Source of the DNA: Candidatus Gastranaerophilales bacterium
GTDB lineage: Bacteria; Cyanobacteriota; Vampirovibrionia; Gastranaerophilales; Gastranaerophilaceae
NCBI GenBank assembly: GCA_905235825.1
Contig: CAJONH010000144.1
Coordinates: 1-6,398 of the forward strand
Direction of reading: 5' to 3'
DNA length: 6,398 nucleotides
The translations under genes and the position numbers were made by a program. The notes below the pieces were generated by a model, which made no database searches, had not been told where the DNA came from, and saw only the letters and a program-made list of their open reading frames with translations. This document shows positions 1 to 5,929 of this stretch, piece after piece (the first letter of the stretch is position 1; each line of letters opens with the position of its first letter).

Positions 1-29
1 ATTGTTCCTCGCAATGACATGGCAATCAC
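1..29. repeat. Fragment of a short dispersed palindromic repeat (CCTCGCAATGAC type)
   Basis: The plus strand reads ATTGTTCCTCGCAATGAC and then ATGGCAATCAC. The core CCTCGCAATGAC, flanked by GGCAATC, resembles a short repeat seen between genes in many bacterial genomes (typically GTCATTGCGAGGA ... GAAGCAATC). It is cut by the window edge and overlaps the 3' end of the visible ATP-grasp reading frame. A diverged relative may lie at the right edge. Assignment is by recognition of the motif only; copy number cannot be judged from this window. Confidence 0.5.
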
Positions 30-393
30 AGTTTAATGACGGTATCACCTGCAAAACAGGTTTTAAATATTCTGACCCGATTTTTTCTGCTACATAATCA
101 CGTACTTTTACTTTATCTGTGCAATCTCGCATTAAGTCTGTTATACCATATAATTTAATCCATTGAATTTTCTGATTAAATGTTTTACATCTTTTTTTAT
201 CTATAACCCACGATTTATTTTTAAAATCATACTTCAACGGTAGTTTTTCTCCCGTTCTATATTTAAAAATCTTTGCTAAATACTTTGGATATTCGCTTTC
301 ATCTAAATTTAAAAGAAAGTAATAAGACCAAGGCGGTTCACCTGTTTCGTCTTGAATTTTGCTTTTTCTTACAAAATTTAATATATTTTTCAT
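1..393 (-). CDS. TupA-like ATP-grasp protein, N-terminal part (runs off left edge)
   Basis: The 131 visible residues start at ATG 391-393 and stay open to base 1. A good Shine-Dalgarno (TGAGGA, complement of 400-405) lies 6 nt before the ATG, which supports this start. Residues 71-116 carry the signature of the TupA-like ATP-grasp family: TFNQKIQWIKLYG, then CTDKVKVRDYV, then EKIGSEYLKPVLQV, with the conserved DK and R (D93, K94, R98). Family members are ATP-dependent ligase-like enzymes, about 280-300 residues long, usually found in cell-surface polysaccharide or teichuronopeptide clusters; the substrate here is unknown. Residues 1-70 are a less conserved N-terminal extension. After about residue 121 the family resemblance stops: the last residues (CDCHVIARNN) are encoded by a repeat-like sequence instead of the expected run toward the central FVIK/NHG block. 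The gene may therefore be interrupted, or the repeat may be an in-frame insertion. It diverges from the XRE regulator at 474 across a palindromic operator-like region, so that regulator may control it (inference). Confidence 0.8.
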   Translation of the reverse strand, partial: MKNILNFVRKSKIQDETGEPPWSYYFLLNLDESEYPKYLAKIFKYRTGEKLPLKYDFKNKSWVIDKKRCKTFNQKIQWIKLYGITDLMRDCTDKVKVRDYVAEKIGSEYLKPVLQVIPSLNCDCHVIARNN

Positions 394-409
394 GTAAATT
401 CCTCACGCA

Positions 410-439
410 ATTGATTATAATCTATAGATTATAATCAAT
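410..439. promoter_or_regulatory. Perfect 30-bp palindrome, probable operator with divergent -10 boxes
   Basis: Bases 410-439 equal their own reverse complement over all 30 positions. The palindrome holds two direct copies of GATTATAATC (413-422 and 427-436), each itself a perfect 10-bp dyad, separated by TATA. Every copy contains TATAAT on both strands, so each can serve as a -10 box in either direction. The site lies between the divergent ATP-grasp gene (start 393) and XRE gene (start 474). Two dyads about 14 bp apart, centre to centre, is a typical layout for a dimeric helix-turn-helix repressor, so autoregulation by the 474-758 product is a reasonable inference. No well-spaced -35 box was found for either direction. 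Confidence 0.6.
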
Positions 440-473
440 ACCTTATATTCTATATATCATAAAATATAAATAT

Positions 474-758
474 ATGCAAGATAATTTGAAAAAGAGTAAT
501 CAAAACAAAGCGATTTTACTTTCCTGTGTAGGGAAAATTGTTCAAAAGGAACGTTATAAAAAAGGAAAAGGTATTAACTTATTTTCTTATGATTATGATA
601 TAGGCAACGGTTTATTATCAAAATTAGAAAAAGGTATGTCTGATACAAAAATTACTACATTTTGGAAACTGGCAAATGCCTTTGGATATAAATGTTCTGA
701 TTTTGTTAAATTAATAGAGGACGAACTTCCTGAAAATTTTGATTTTTATAATGAATAA
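474..758 (+). CDS. Small XRE-family helix-turn-helix transcriptional regulator
   Basis: This 94-residue protein fits the XRE/Cro-like helix-turn-helix fold. It has a first helix around residues 14-28 (ILLSCVGKIVQKERY) and a recognition region around 40-54 (DYDIGNGLLSKLEKG), equivalent to the usual 'LA...G.S...iS.iErG'. Next is a helix at 60-71 (ITTFWKLANAFG) matching 'tllklAkaLg', and then an acidic tail ending ELPENFDFYNE. There is no second domain, so any ligand or partner is unknown. The ATG at 474 is the first possible ATG after an in-frame stop at 432-434. No Shine-Dalgarno is visible before it, so translation may be weak or the message may have a very short leader. The protein is divergent from the ATP-grasp gene across the palindrome at 410-439, which suggests that it represses both genes. 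It converges on priA with only 15 bp between the stop codons. Confidence 0.8.
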   Translation: MQDNLKKSNQNKAILLSCVGKIVQKERYKKGKGINLFSYDYDIGNGLLSKLEKGMSDTKITTFWKLANAFGYKCSDFVKLIEDELPENFDFYNE

Positions 759-773
759 AATATGCACTTTATT

Positions 774-3020
774 TTATATAATATCAACGGGGTCGATATC
801 TATAATAAGTTTAATATCATCAGCTGCAGAGGTGTTTTTTATAAAGGTTGAAATCAAATATTGACCTCGTTTATTCATTTTATTTTTTATTATGATTTGA
901 AAACGATATTCGGAATTTATTTTATACATTATACATTTCATTGAACCGTTTATTTCAATATATTCGGTTAATTTAAGTTTTTGAAACTGTTCTTTTAATC
1001 TTTCTGCCACTTCATTTGCACATACCGCTGCACGCATTTCATCGGTTGAAGATATTACTATTTTTATAACCTGACAAAACGGGGGATATTCAAACAGTTC
1101 CCGACGCATTATTTCATTTTTATAAAACGACAAATAATTTTGTGATTTCGCATTTTTTATTGCATAAAGGTCAGGATTATATGTTTGGAATATAACTCTG
1201 CCTTCATCGACACCTCTGCCCGCTCTGCCCGCTACCTGCATTAAAAGCTGAAATCCTCTTTCGCTTGAACGATAATCAGGCATGTTAAAACTTATATCAG
1301 CATCTATTACTCCAACAAGCGTAACATTTTTATTATCCAAGCCTTTTGCAATCATTTGAGTACCGATTAATATATCAATTTCACCGTTTTGAAATTTATT
1401 TAGAATTTCAATATATTTTGTTTTTTTTGTTAAAACATCGGAATCTATTCTTTCAATTCTTGCTTTAGGAAAAAGTTTTTGTGTTACGGCTTCAATTCTT
1501 TGCGTACCTGCTCCCGACATTGTTATTTCTGGAGAATTACAGGAAGGGCATAATTCGGGAACTTTTTTAACTTCATTACACCAGTGGCATTTTAACGTTT
1601 TATCGGAAGAATGATAAACCATAGGTATATCGCAATTTGGACATTTAATTACTTCTCCGCAGGTTTGGCATTGAACAAAAGTATAAAAACCACGTCTGTT
1701 CATAAGTAAAATTACCTGTTTTCCGTTATCTATAGTTTCATTTACGGCATTTATCAAGGTATTTGAAAAAAGACTGCGGGCTTCACGATAAAATTCTTCT
1801 CTCATATCAACAACGGTTACTTTTGCCATATCTGCATTGTTATATCTGTTTTTTAATACTATTAAATTACCCGTATTTAATGCTTTAAAATAAGAACCTA
1901 CATCGGGAGTTGCACTGCCTTTCAACAAAAATGCATTATTAAATTCACAGATTTTTTCGGCAACAAGTCTTGCATCATATCTGGGAGAAGGAGAAGTTTG
2001 TTTATATGTATTTTCGTGTTCCTCATCAATAATAACAAGCCCTATATTATTCAGCGGTGCAAAAACAGCTGAACGAGCTCCTATTATTATACGGATTTTA
2101 TTATCACGCAATTTATTCCATACATCAAACTTTTCACCTTCCGAAATACTGCTGTGCCAGATTGCAATTTCATCGGGATTAAATCTTCTTATAAGACGCA
2201 TGGTTAATTGCGATGCAAGGGCTATTTCAGGAGCTAAAAATAATACATTTTTTCCCTCGTCCAATACTTTTTTTATTGCACGAAAATAAACCTCCGTTTT
2301 TCCTGAACCTGTTACTCCGTTTAAAAGAACGGGGACTGTTTGTTTTTCATCAATTTTTTTTGATATTATATCATAAGCCTTTTGTTGTTCCTCTGAAAGC
2401 GGAGGAAATTCATCACGGTTAATATTTTGAAAAACGGATAAAGGATTTCTGTATATCGGTTTTTCAATTATATCTATAAATCCTTTTTCTTTTAAATTCA
2501 AAACGGTCGTTCTTGTTGTTTTAACTTCTTTTTCAAATTCTATTAATTGAGTTTCACCGTATTCTTCAAGTCTTTCTAATATTTTTAACTGTCTTTGAAC
2601 AGCTCCTTCTTTTGTTTTAAATACAATATATTTTTCTTTTCTTTCTTTTTGAGTTTTACCTGAATTTTCTTTTAAAAATTTCATTGGAATTGCTGCTTGA
2701 ATAACGAAATTAATGTCACAGCAGTAATAATTTGCAATCCAATCTAAAAGTTTTAAATAATCAAGCGAAAAAACACTCCGGCGATCAATAATTTTTTCTA
2801 TTGTTTTTGCCTGAATACCTTCTTCCAAATAGTCGGAAAATCCCGTAACAAAAGCAATTATGTTCTGTTTTCTTCTTCCGAAGGGAACAAGCACCGCCTG
2901 ACCTACTCTTATTTTTTCTTTCATTGTTTCGGGAATTATATAAGAGAATGTTCTTGTTCCAAGGTTCTTAACATCAACAAGACACAAGACATATTTTTTT
3001 TGTATATTTTCTTCACTCAT
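774..3020 (-). CDS. priA: Primosomal protein N' (replication restart helicase PriA)
   Basis: This 748-residue protein has the normal length and all hallmarks of PriA, the 3'-to-5' superfamily 2 DNA helicase that binds stalled forks and reloads the replicative helicase. The N-terminal 3'-DNA-binding domain is at about 10-110 (FSYIIP, GQAVLVPFGRR). Walker A is GVTGSGKT at 235-242, Walker B DEEH at 332-335, and motif III GSATP at 368-372. Eight cysteines (451, 454, 460, 463, 478, 481, 491, 494) form the two zinc sites inserted in the helicase core. They are followed by GAGTQRIE (503-510), IGTQMIAKGLD (552-562) and QVAGRAGRG (595-603). In the C-terminal domain the usual GP.PAP segment is replaced by NGSMKCIMYK (691-700), although YRFQIIIK and the terminal DIDPVDI are kept. 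The start is at ATG 3018-3020, 13 bp after the phosphohexomutase stop, with only a weak AAAAG ribosome site. It is therefore probably co-transcribed and translationally coupled. Confidence 0.97.
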   Translation of the reverse strand: MSEENIQKKYVLCLVDVKNLGTRTFSYIIPETMKEKIRVGQAVLVPFGRRKQNIIAFVTGFSDYLEEGIQAKTIEKIIDRRSVFSLDYLKLLDWIANYYCCDINFVIQAAIPMKFLKENSGKTQKERKEKYIVFKTKEGAVQRQLKILERLEEYGETQLIEFEKEVKTTRTTVLNLKEKGFIDIIEKPIYRNPLSVFQNINRDEFPPLSEEQQKAYDIISKKIDEKQTVPVLLNGVTGSGKTEVYFRAIKKVLDEGKNVLFLAPEIALASQLTMRLIRRFNPDEIAIWHSSISEGEKFDVWNKLRDNKIRIIIGARSAVFAPLNNIGLVIIDEEHENTYKQTSPSPRYDARLVAEKICEFNNAFLLKGSATPDVGSYFKALNTGNLIVLKNRYNNADMAKVTVVDMREEFYREARSLFSNTLINAVNETIDNGKQVILLMNRRGFYTFVQCQTCGEVIKCPNCDIPMVYHSSDKTLKCHWCNEVKKVPELCPSCNSPEITMSGAGTQRIEAVTQKLFPKARIERIDSDVLTKKTKYIEILNKFQNGEIDILIGTQMIAKGLDNKNVTLVGVIDADISFNMPDYRSSERGFQLLMQVAGRAGRGVDEGRVIFQTYNPDLYAIKNAKSQNYLSFYKNEIMRRELFEYPPFCQVIKIVISSTDEMRAAVCANEVAERLKEQFQKLKLTEYIEINGSMKCIMYKINSEYRFQIIIKNKMNKRGQYLISTFIKNTSAADDIKLIIDIDPVDII

Positions 3021-3033
3021 CTTTTACATTCTA

Positions 3034-4419
3034 TCAGATTTTTATAAAATCTATTATCTTTTTTTCTATATTAATGATTTTTTCTTCATTGTCAGCTTCA
3101 AAATAAATTCTTAACAGGGGTTCTGTTCCGCTTTTCCTGATTAAAATTGAACTGTTATCTTCAAGGTATAGTTTTAAACCGTCAATATTATTTGTTCTTG
3201 CGATTTTACAGCCTGAAATTTCTTTTAATTCTTTTGCTTTTTCGATTATTTTATCCTGTTCGTCTTTTGAAGCAAGTTTTAAATCTGTTCTTTTATTTAT
3301 AAATTTTCTGTTTAATTCAAATAAAAAACTGTTATGCATATCACACAATTTTTTATTTGAATAAGCAAGCATTTCCATAATTAATAAATCAGCAAGAATA
3401 CCGTCTTTTTCGGGTATATGACCTTTTATACTTAAACCGCCGGATTCTTCGCCTGCAATAATTATATCGTCTTTTCTCATTGCACTTCCGAGCCACTTAA
3501 ACCCGACAGGAGTTTCAACAGTTTCAATTCCGTATTTTTTTGCATATAAATCAAGCATAGTGCTTGCACCGACCGTTTTAGCGAGTTTTCCCTTAAAATT
3601 ACGATTTTTTACAAGATGTTTTAAAAGCATTGCAATAATATCATTGGGACTTATAAAAGTTCCGTTTTCATCAAATACTCCAAATCTGTCGCCGTCGCCG
3701 TCGTTGCTTAAACCTATCAGTGAGTTGGTTTTACATAATTTTTTTAATGAGGGCAGATATTGTTCTTTTGGATCAGGCATGAACCCGCCGAAATTTATAT
3801 CACGTTCTATATTTTGGGCATTATATTTTATGTTATTTTCGTCCAGTATTCTGAGGAAAAGTTTTCCTGCCGCTCCGTGATGCCCGTCATAATTGATTGA
3901 AATATTTGACTTACTTATTTTTTCAAAATCGATGACGGTTTTTAAATGATTAATATAAGCTGCTTCAAAACTTACTTCTTTAATCTGAATTGGTTTTCGT
4001 TCGGGTTTAAAAGTATTTTCAAGATTATCCGTGATTTCTTTTACCATATAATCCTCGGCAGGGCCGCCATAGGGCGGAATAAACTTAATGCCCAAATATT
4101 CGGGCGGATTATGTGAAGCTGTAAACATAAGTGCATAAGCATTTTTATTTAAGGCATTATATGCCAGAACAGGAGTTGCGACAATATTTTTACTTATTTC
4201 AACATCAAACCCTGCTTCACCAAGTTTTTCCGCAGTATAAAAAGCAAATTCATCCGCTTTATTTCTCGGATCATAACCTATAATAATTGCTTTATCATAT
4301 CCCGATTCTTTATAAATATAGAGAGAAACGGCATTTATAACTTTATTTACGTTTTCATAATTAAAATCTTTATCAAGCACAGCTCTCCAACCGTCTGTTC
4401 CGAATTTTACGGTATTCAT
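3034..4419 (-). CDS. Phosphoglucomutase/phosphomannomutase family protein (alpha-D-phosphohexomutase)
   Basis: This 461-residue cytoplasmic enzyme of the alpha-D-phosphohexomutase superfamily interconverts hexose 1- and 6-phosphates, supplying sugar phosphates for glycogen, nucleotide sugars and surface polysaccharides. All four active-site loops are present. The N-terminal GTDGWR is at 7-12 and the phosphoserine loop TASHNPP at 100-106 (Ser102 catalytic). The metal site DGDGDR is at 240-245, the sugar-specificity loop GEESGG at 323-328 and the phosphate-binding RKSGTEP at 428-434. DGDGDR with GEESGG points to a PGM/PMM enzyme rather than GlmM, which usually has DGDADR and GEQSGH; glucose versus mannose preference cannot be read from sequence. 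The ATG at 4417-4419 has an AAGGG Shine-Dalgarno 6 nt upstream (complement of 4426-4430). It is the first gene of an operon with priA. The reading frame ends with tandem in-frame stops TGA TAG. Confidence 0.93.
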   Translation of the reverse strand: MNTVKFGTDGWRAVLDKDFNYENVNKVINAVSLYIYKESGYDKAIIIGYDPRNKADEFAFYTAEKLGEAGFDVEISKNIVATPVLAYNALNKNAYALMFTASHNPPEYLGIKFIPPYGGPAEDYMVKEITDNLENTFKPERKPIQIKEVSFEAAYINHLKTVIDFEKISKSNISINYDGHHGAAGKLFLRILDENNIKYNAQNIERDINFGGFMPDPKEQYLPSLKKLCKTNSLIGLSNDGDGDRFGVFDENGTFISPNDIIAMLLKHLVKNRNFKGKLAKTVGASTMLDLYAKKYGIETVETPVGFKWLGSAMRKDDIIIAGEESGGLSIKGHIPEKDGILADLLIMEMLAYSNKKLCDMHNSFLFELNRKFINKRTDLKLASKDEQDKIIEKAKELKEISGCKIARTNNIDGLKLYLEDNSSILIRKSGTEPLLRIYFEADNEEKIINIEKKIIDFIKI

Positions 4420-4421
4420 TT

Positions 4422-4451
4422 TTTACCCTTTTTTTATATTTTATGTAAAAT
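4422..4451 (+). promoter_or_regulatory. Possible pheA promoter
   Basis: TTTACC (4422-4427, 4 of 6 to the -35 consensus) and TAAAAT (4446-4451, 5 of 6 to the -10 consensus) are separated by 18 bp. The start of transcription would be near 4458, about 24 nt before the pheA ATG. The -35 match is weak and the region is almost pure A/T. No attenuator or leader peptide fits in the 62-bp gap, so classical transcription attenuation of pheA is not supported. Confidence 0.25.
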
Positions 4452-4452
4452 T

Positions 4453-4481
4453 ATTTTATATAAGAAATAAAGGTTTATCAA
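4453..4481 (-). promoter_or_regulatory. Probable promoter of the phosphohexomutase-priA operon
   Basis: Read on the minus strand, TTGATA (complement of 4476-4481) is followed after exactly 17 bp by TAAAAT (complement of 4453-4458). Each hexamer matches the sigma-70-type consensus at 5 of 6 positions. Transcription would begin near 4446, giving a leader of about 27 nt that contains the AAGGG ribosome site. In such AT-rich sequence chance matches are common, so this is moderate evidence. The -35 box touches the pheA start codon on the other strand, so the two divergent promoters must share the 62-bp gap. Confidence 0.45.
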
Positions 4482-5333
4482 ATGTTCCATGTACAAAATT
4501 TATATTATTTAGGGCCTGACGGTTCAAACTCTCATAATGCCGTCATTAAATTTTTGAATATTTGTAAACCCGATATAACAAATAAAATTCCGCAAAAAAG
4601 TATTAAATTTGCACTCAAAGAACTTGAACAGGATAAAAATTCAATTGCAGTTCTTCCTATTGAAAATTCAATAGAAGGTCTTGTTCGAGAAACAATAGAT
4701 AATTTTGTTAAAATAAATGATTTATCCGTAAAAATTCAAGGCGAACTGGCTCTGCCCATAAAACATATACTTATGGCAAAAAGCAGCAATATAAATGAAA
4801 TTAAAAAAATATATTCTCATCCGCAGGCATTTGCTCAATGCAGTAAATATTTATATGAAAAGTTCCCTTATGTTGAATTAAAAGAAGTATCATCAACAAG
4901 TTATGCGGCAGAAAAAGTTTCTTTTGACAATGATAACACTATTGCTGCAATAGCAAATGAAACCTGCTCTGATATATTCGGCTTGAATATCCTTGCAACG
5001 GATATTAATGATGAAAAAGATAATCAAACAAGGTTTTATATTCTCGGAAGGACTCCGATAGAGAAAAATAATAAAAATAAAACCGCAGTAATGATATCTC
5101 CAAAGGTAAACAGAGCAGGTGCTTTATGCGATATATTACAAATACTTGCAAAATATAATATAAATCTTTCTTATATTGATTCTCGTCCTTCAAAAAGACA
5201 CTTAGGTGAATATCTTTTTTTCATGGAGCTGGACGGACTTGAAGAAGATACAGAAATAAAATCGGCATTGAAAGAACTTAATGAATATGCCGAATTTCTT
5301 AAAATACTCGGTTCATTCAGCATATATTCATAA
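4482..5333 (+). CDS. pheA: Prephenate dehydratase with C-terminal ACT domain
   Basis: This 283-residue monofunctional enzyme decarboxylates and dehydrates prephenate to phenylpyruvate, the committed step of phenylalanine synthesis. The catalytic domain spans about residues 7-190: YLGPDGSNSH (9-18), the substrate-loop motif LPIENSIEGLVRETID (58-73), SHPQAFAQC (112-120) and NQTRF (181-185) with the catalytic Thr183. The ACT domain follows at about 200-280, with GAL (213-215) and DSRP (233-236). These correspond to the GALV and ESRP motifs that bind phenylalanine, so feedback inhibition by phenylalanine is expected. There is no chorismate mutase domain at the N terminus, so the length is normal for the monofunctional type. 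The ATG at 4482 has AAAGG (4469-4473) 8 nt upstream. It is transcribed alone, divergent from the phosphohexomutase-priA operon. No U-tract terminator is evident after it on the plus strand. Confidence 0.96.
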   Translation: MFHVQNLYYLGPDGSNSHNAVIKFLNICKPDITNKIPQKSIKFALKELEQDKNSIAVLPIENSIEGLVRETIDNFVKINDLSVKIQGELALPIKHILMAKSSNINEIKKIYSHPQAFAQCSKYLYEKFPYVELKEVSSTSYAAEKVSFDNDNTIAAIANETCSDIFGLNILATDINDEKDNQTRFYILGRTPIEKNNKNKTAVMISPKVNRAGALCDILQILAKYNINLSYIDSRPSKRHLGEYLFFMELDGLEEDTEIKSALKELNEYAEFLKILGSFSIYS

Positions 5334-5405
5334 ATTTAGCAACTGTAATTAATTTATTTCACAGAACGGCATAGTCCTTTTTCTTTCTTCCTCCTGTTTT
5401 TTAAT

Positions 5406-5428
5406 AAAAAAAGCGGGAAATTTCCCGC
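5406..5428 (-). terminator. Intrinsic terminator for minus-strand transcription
   Basis: Bases 5413-5428 form a perfect inverted repeat, GCGGGAAATTTCCCGC, able to fold as a 6-bp GC-rich stem with an AATT loop. On the minus strand it is followed directly by seven T (complement of 5406-5412), the form of a rho-independent terminator. On the plus strand it is followed by AAATATCT, so it serves the ATP-grasp and Cys-rich gene operon coming from the right. It may only partly stop pheA transcripts. It lies about 150 nt after the stop codon of the Cys-rich gene, beyond the repeat cluster. Confidence 0.75.
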
Positions 5429-5472
5429 AAATATCTACGTAAATAAATCTTTTAATATTACTTAAAATGGAA

Positions 5473-5580
5473 CAGCAGGGTAGGCTTTAGACTACCAAAA
5501 TTTGTAATTTTTTAACTCGGTAGACTAAAGTTCCCCCCCCCCTGCTTGCTGTTTGGCAGACTGAAGTCTACCCTGCTTGC
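5473..5580. repeat. Cluster of three short palindromic (REP-like) repeat copies with a poly-C run
   Basis: Three copies of a roughly 26-bp unit are visible. Copy 1 (5473-5496) is inverted relative to the others and contains GGTAGGCTTTAGACTACC. Copy 2 (5519-5549) begins GGTAGACTAAAG, continues through ten C (5533-5542) and ends TGCTTGC. Copy 3 (5555-5580) reads GGCAGACTGAAGTCTACC and then CTGCTTGC. The implied unit core GGTAGACTAAAGTCTACC is a perfect hairpin; copies 1 and 3 each have one mismatched pair. Copies 1 and 2 also pair with each other as a larger hairpin. Copy 3 ends at the base next to the stop codon of the 5581-5913 gene. The GC-rich units stand out from the AT-rich surroundings. 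No transposase or target duplication is visible, so this is a REP/MITE-like non-coding repeat. Confidence 0.75.
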
Positions 5581-5913
5581 TTAATTTTCGTATGGTGTAC
5601 AGGAAGTAAAATATTCATAAAATCTATAACCTGAAGGAATATTACGAGTACAGGCAGGTAAAATATTTTTATTATTTGTTGCTACACATAATAATCCAGG
5701 GTTAGATGTATAATTGTAGTACGAATTTCCTGATATATCTTCATAGTGATATCCGGTTCCAAATCGATTCCCTTCGTCCGGACATTTGCAATATCCGCTG
5801 CAGTACCATTCAAGTACAGTAGAAGAAATATATTGTAATTCATTATCTATTACATCTTCATACAATAAATTTACTTGTTCATTTGTTAAATTTTCTACAA
5901 TATCAAAATTCAT
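5581..5913 (-). CDS. Small Cys/Tyr-rich protein of unknown function, coupled to ATP-grasp gene
   Basis: I do not recognise this 110-residue protein. Residues 1-34 look like an acidic amphipathic helix without Cys or Gly (NLTNEQVNLLYEDVIDNEL at 8-26). The rest holds all six cysteines (38, 42, 44, 76, 88, 105), including a compact WYCSGYCKCPDEG (36-48), and is rich in Tyr, Gly, Asn and Ser (13 Tyr in total). There is no signal peptide or membrane segment. The leader-like N-terminal half followed by a Cys-rich tail resembles the layout of ribosomally made, modified peptide precursors, but it could equally be a small metal-binding or disulfide-rich protein. The start is ATG 5911-5913. Its ribosome site (AAGAAGGA, in the complement of about 5923-5930) overlaps the stop codon of the ATP-grasp gene 16 bp upstream, so the pair is probably translationally coupled. 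The next features downstream are the palindromic repeats and the terminator at 5406-5428. Confidence 0.7.
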   Translation of the reverse strand: MNFDIVENLTNEQVNLLYEDVIDNELQYISSTVLEWYCSGYCKCPDEGNRFGTGYHYEDISGNSYYNYTSNPGLLCVATNNKNILPACTRNIPSGYRFYEYFTSCTPYEN

Positions 5914-5929
5914 AATTTATACATCCTTC

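Noticed and set aside
755..777. 8-bp inverted repeat ATAAAATA/TATTTTAT between the convergent regulator and priA stop codons
   Set aside because: The stem is made only of A-T pairs and would be too weak for a convincing terminator; such repeats are expected by chance here.
2213..2422. Plus-strand 69-codon open frame inside priA
   Set aside because: It lies antisense within the helicase core of an intact PriA and its low-complexity Phe/Leu-rich product is a shadow of the opposite strand.
3560..3880. Plus-strand 106-codon open frame inside the phosphohexomutase gene
   Set aside because: It is antisense to the conserved DGDGDR region of an intact gene and its product matches nothing recognisable.
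3034..4419. Phosphoglucosamine mutase (GlmM)
   Set aside because: The loops are GTDGWR, DGDGDR and GEESGG instead of the usual GTDGIRG, DGDADR and GEQSGH of GlmM.
5005..5193. Minus-strand 62-codon open frame inside pheA
   Set aside because: It is antisense to the TRF motif and ACT domain of an intact gene, with no ribosome site of note.
5349..5393. Strong AGGAGG (complement of about 5388-5393) before a 7-codon minus-strand frame starting at 5372
   Set aside because: It lies beyond the minus-strand terminator at 5406-5428 and the frame is only MPFCEIN; more likely a chance purine-rich stretch.
5473..5580. CRISPR array
   Set aside because: Only three imperfect, internally palindromic copies in mixed orientation, with irregular spacing and no cas genes.
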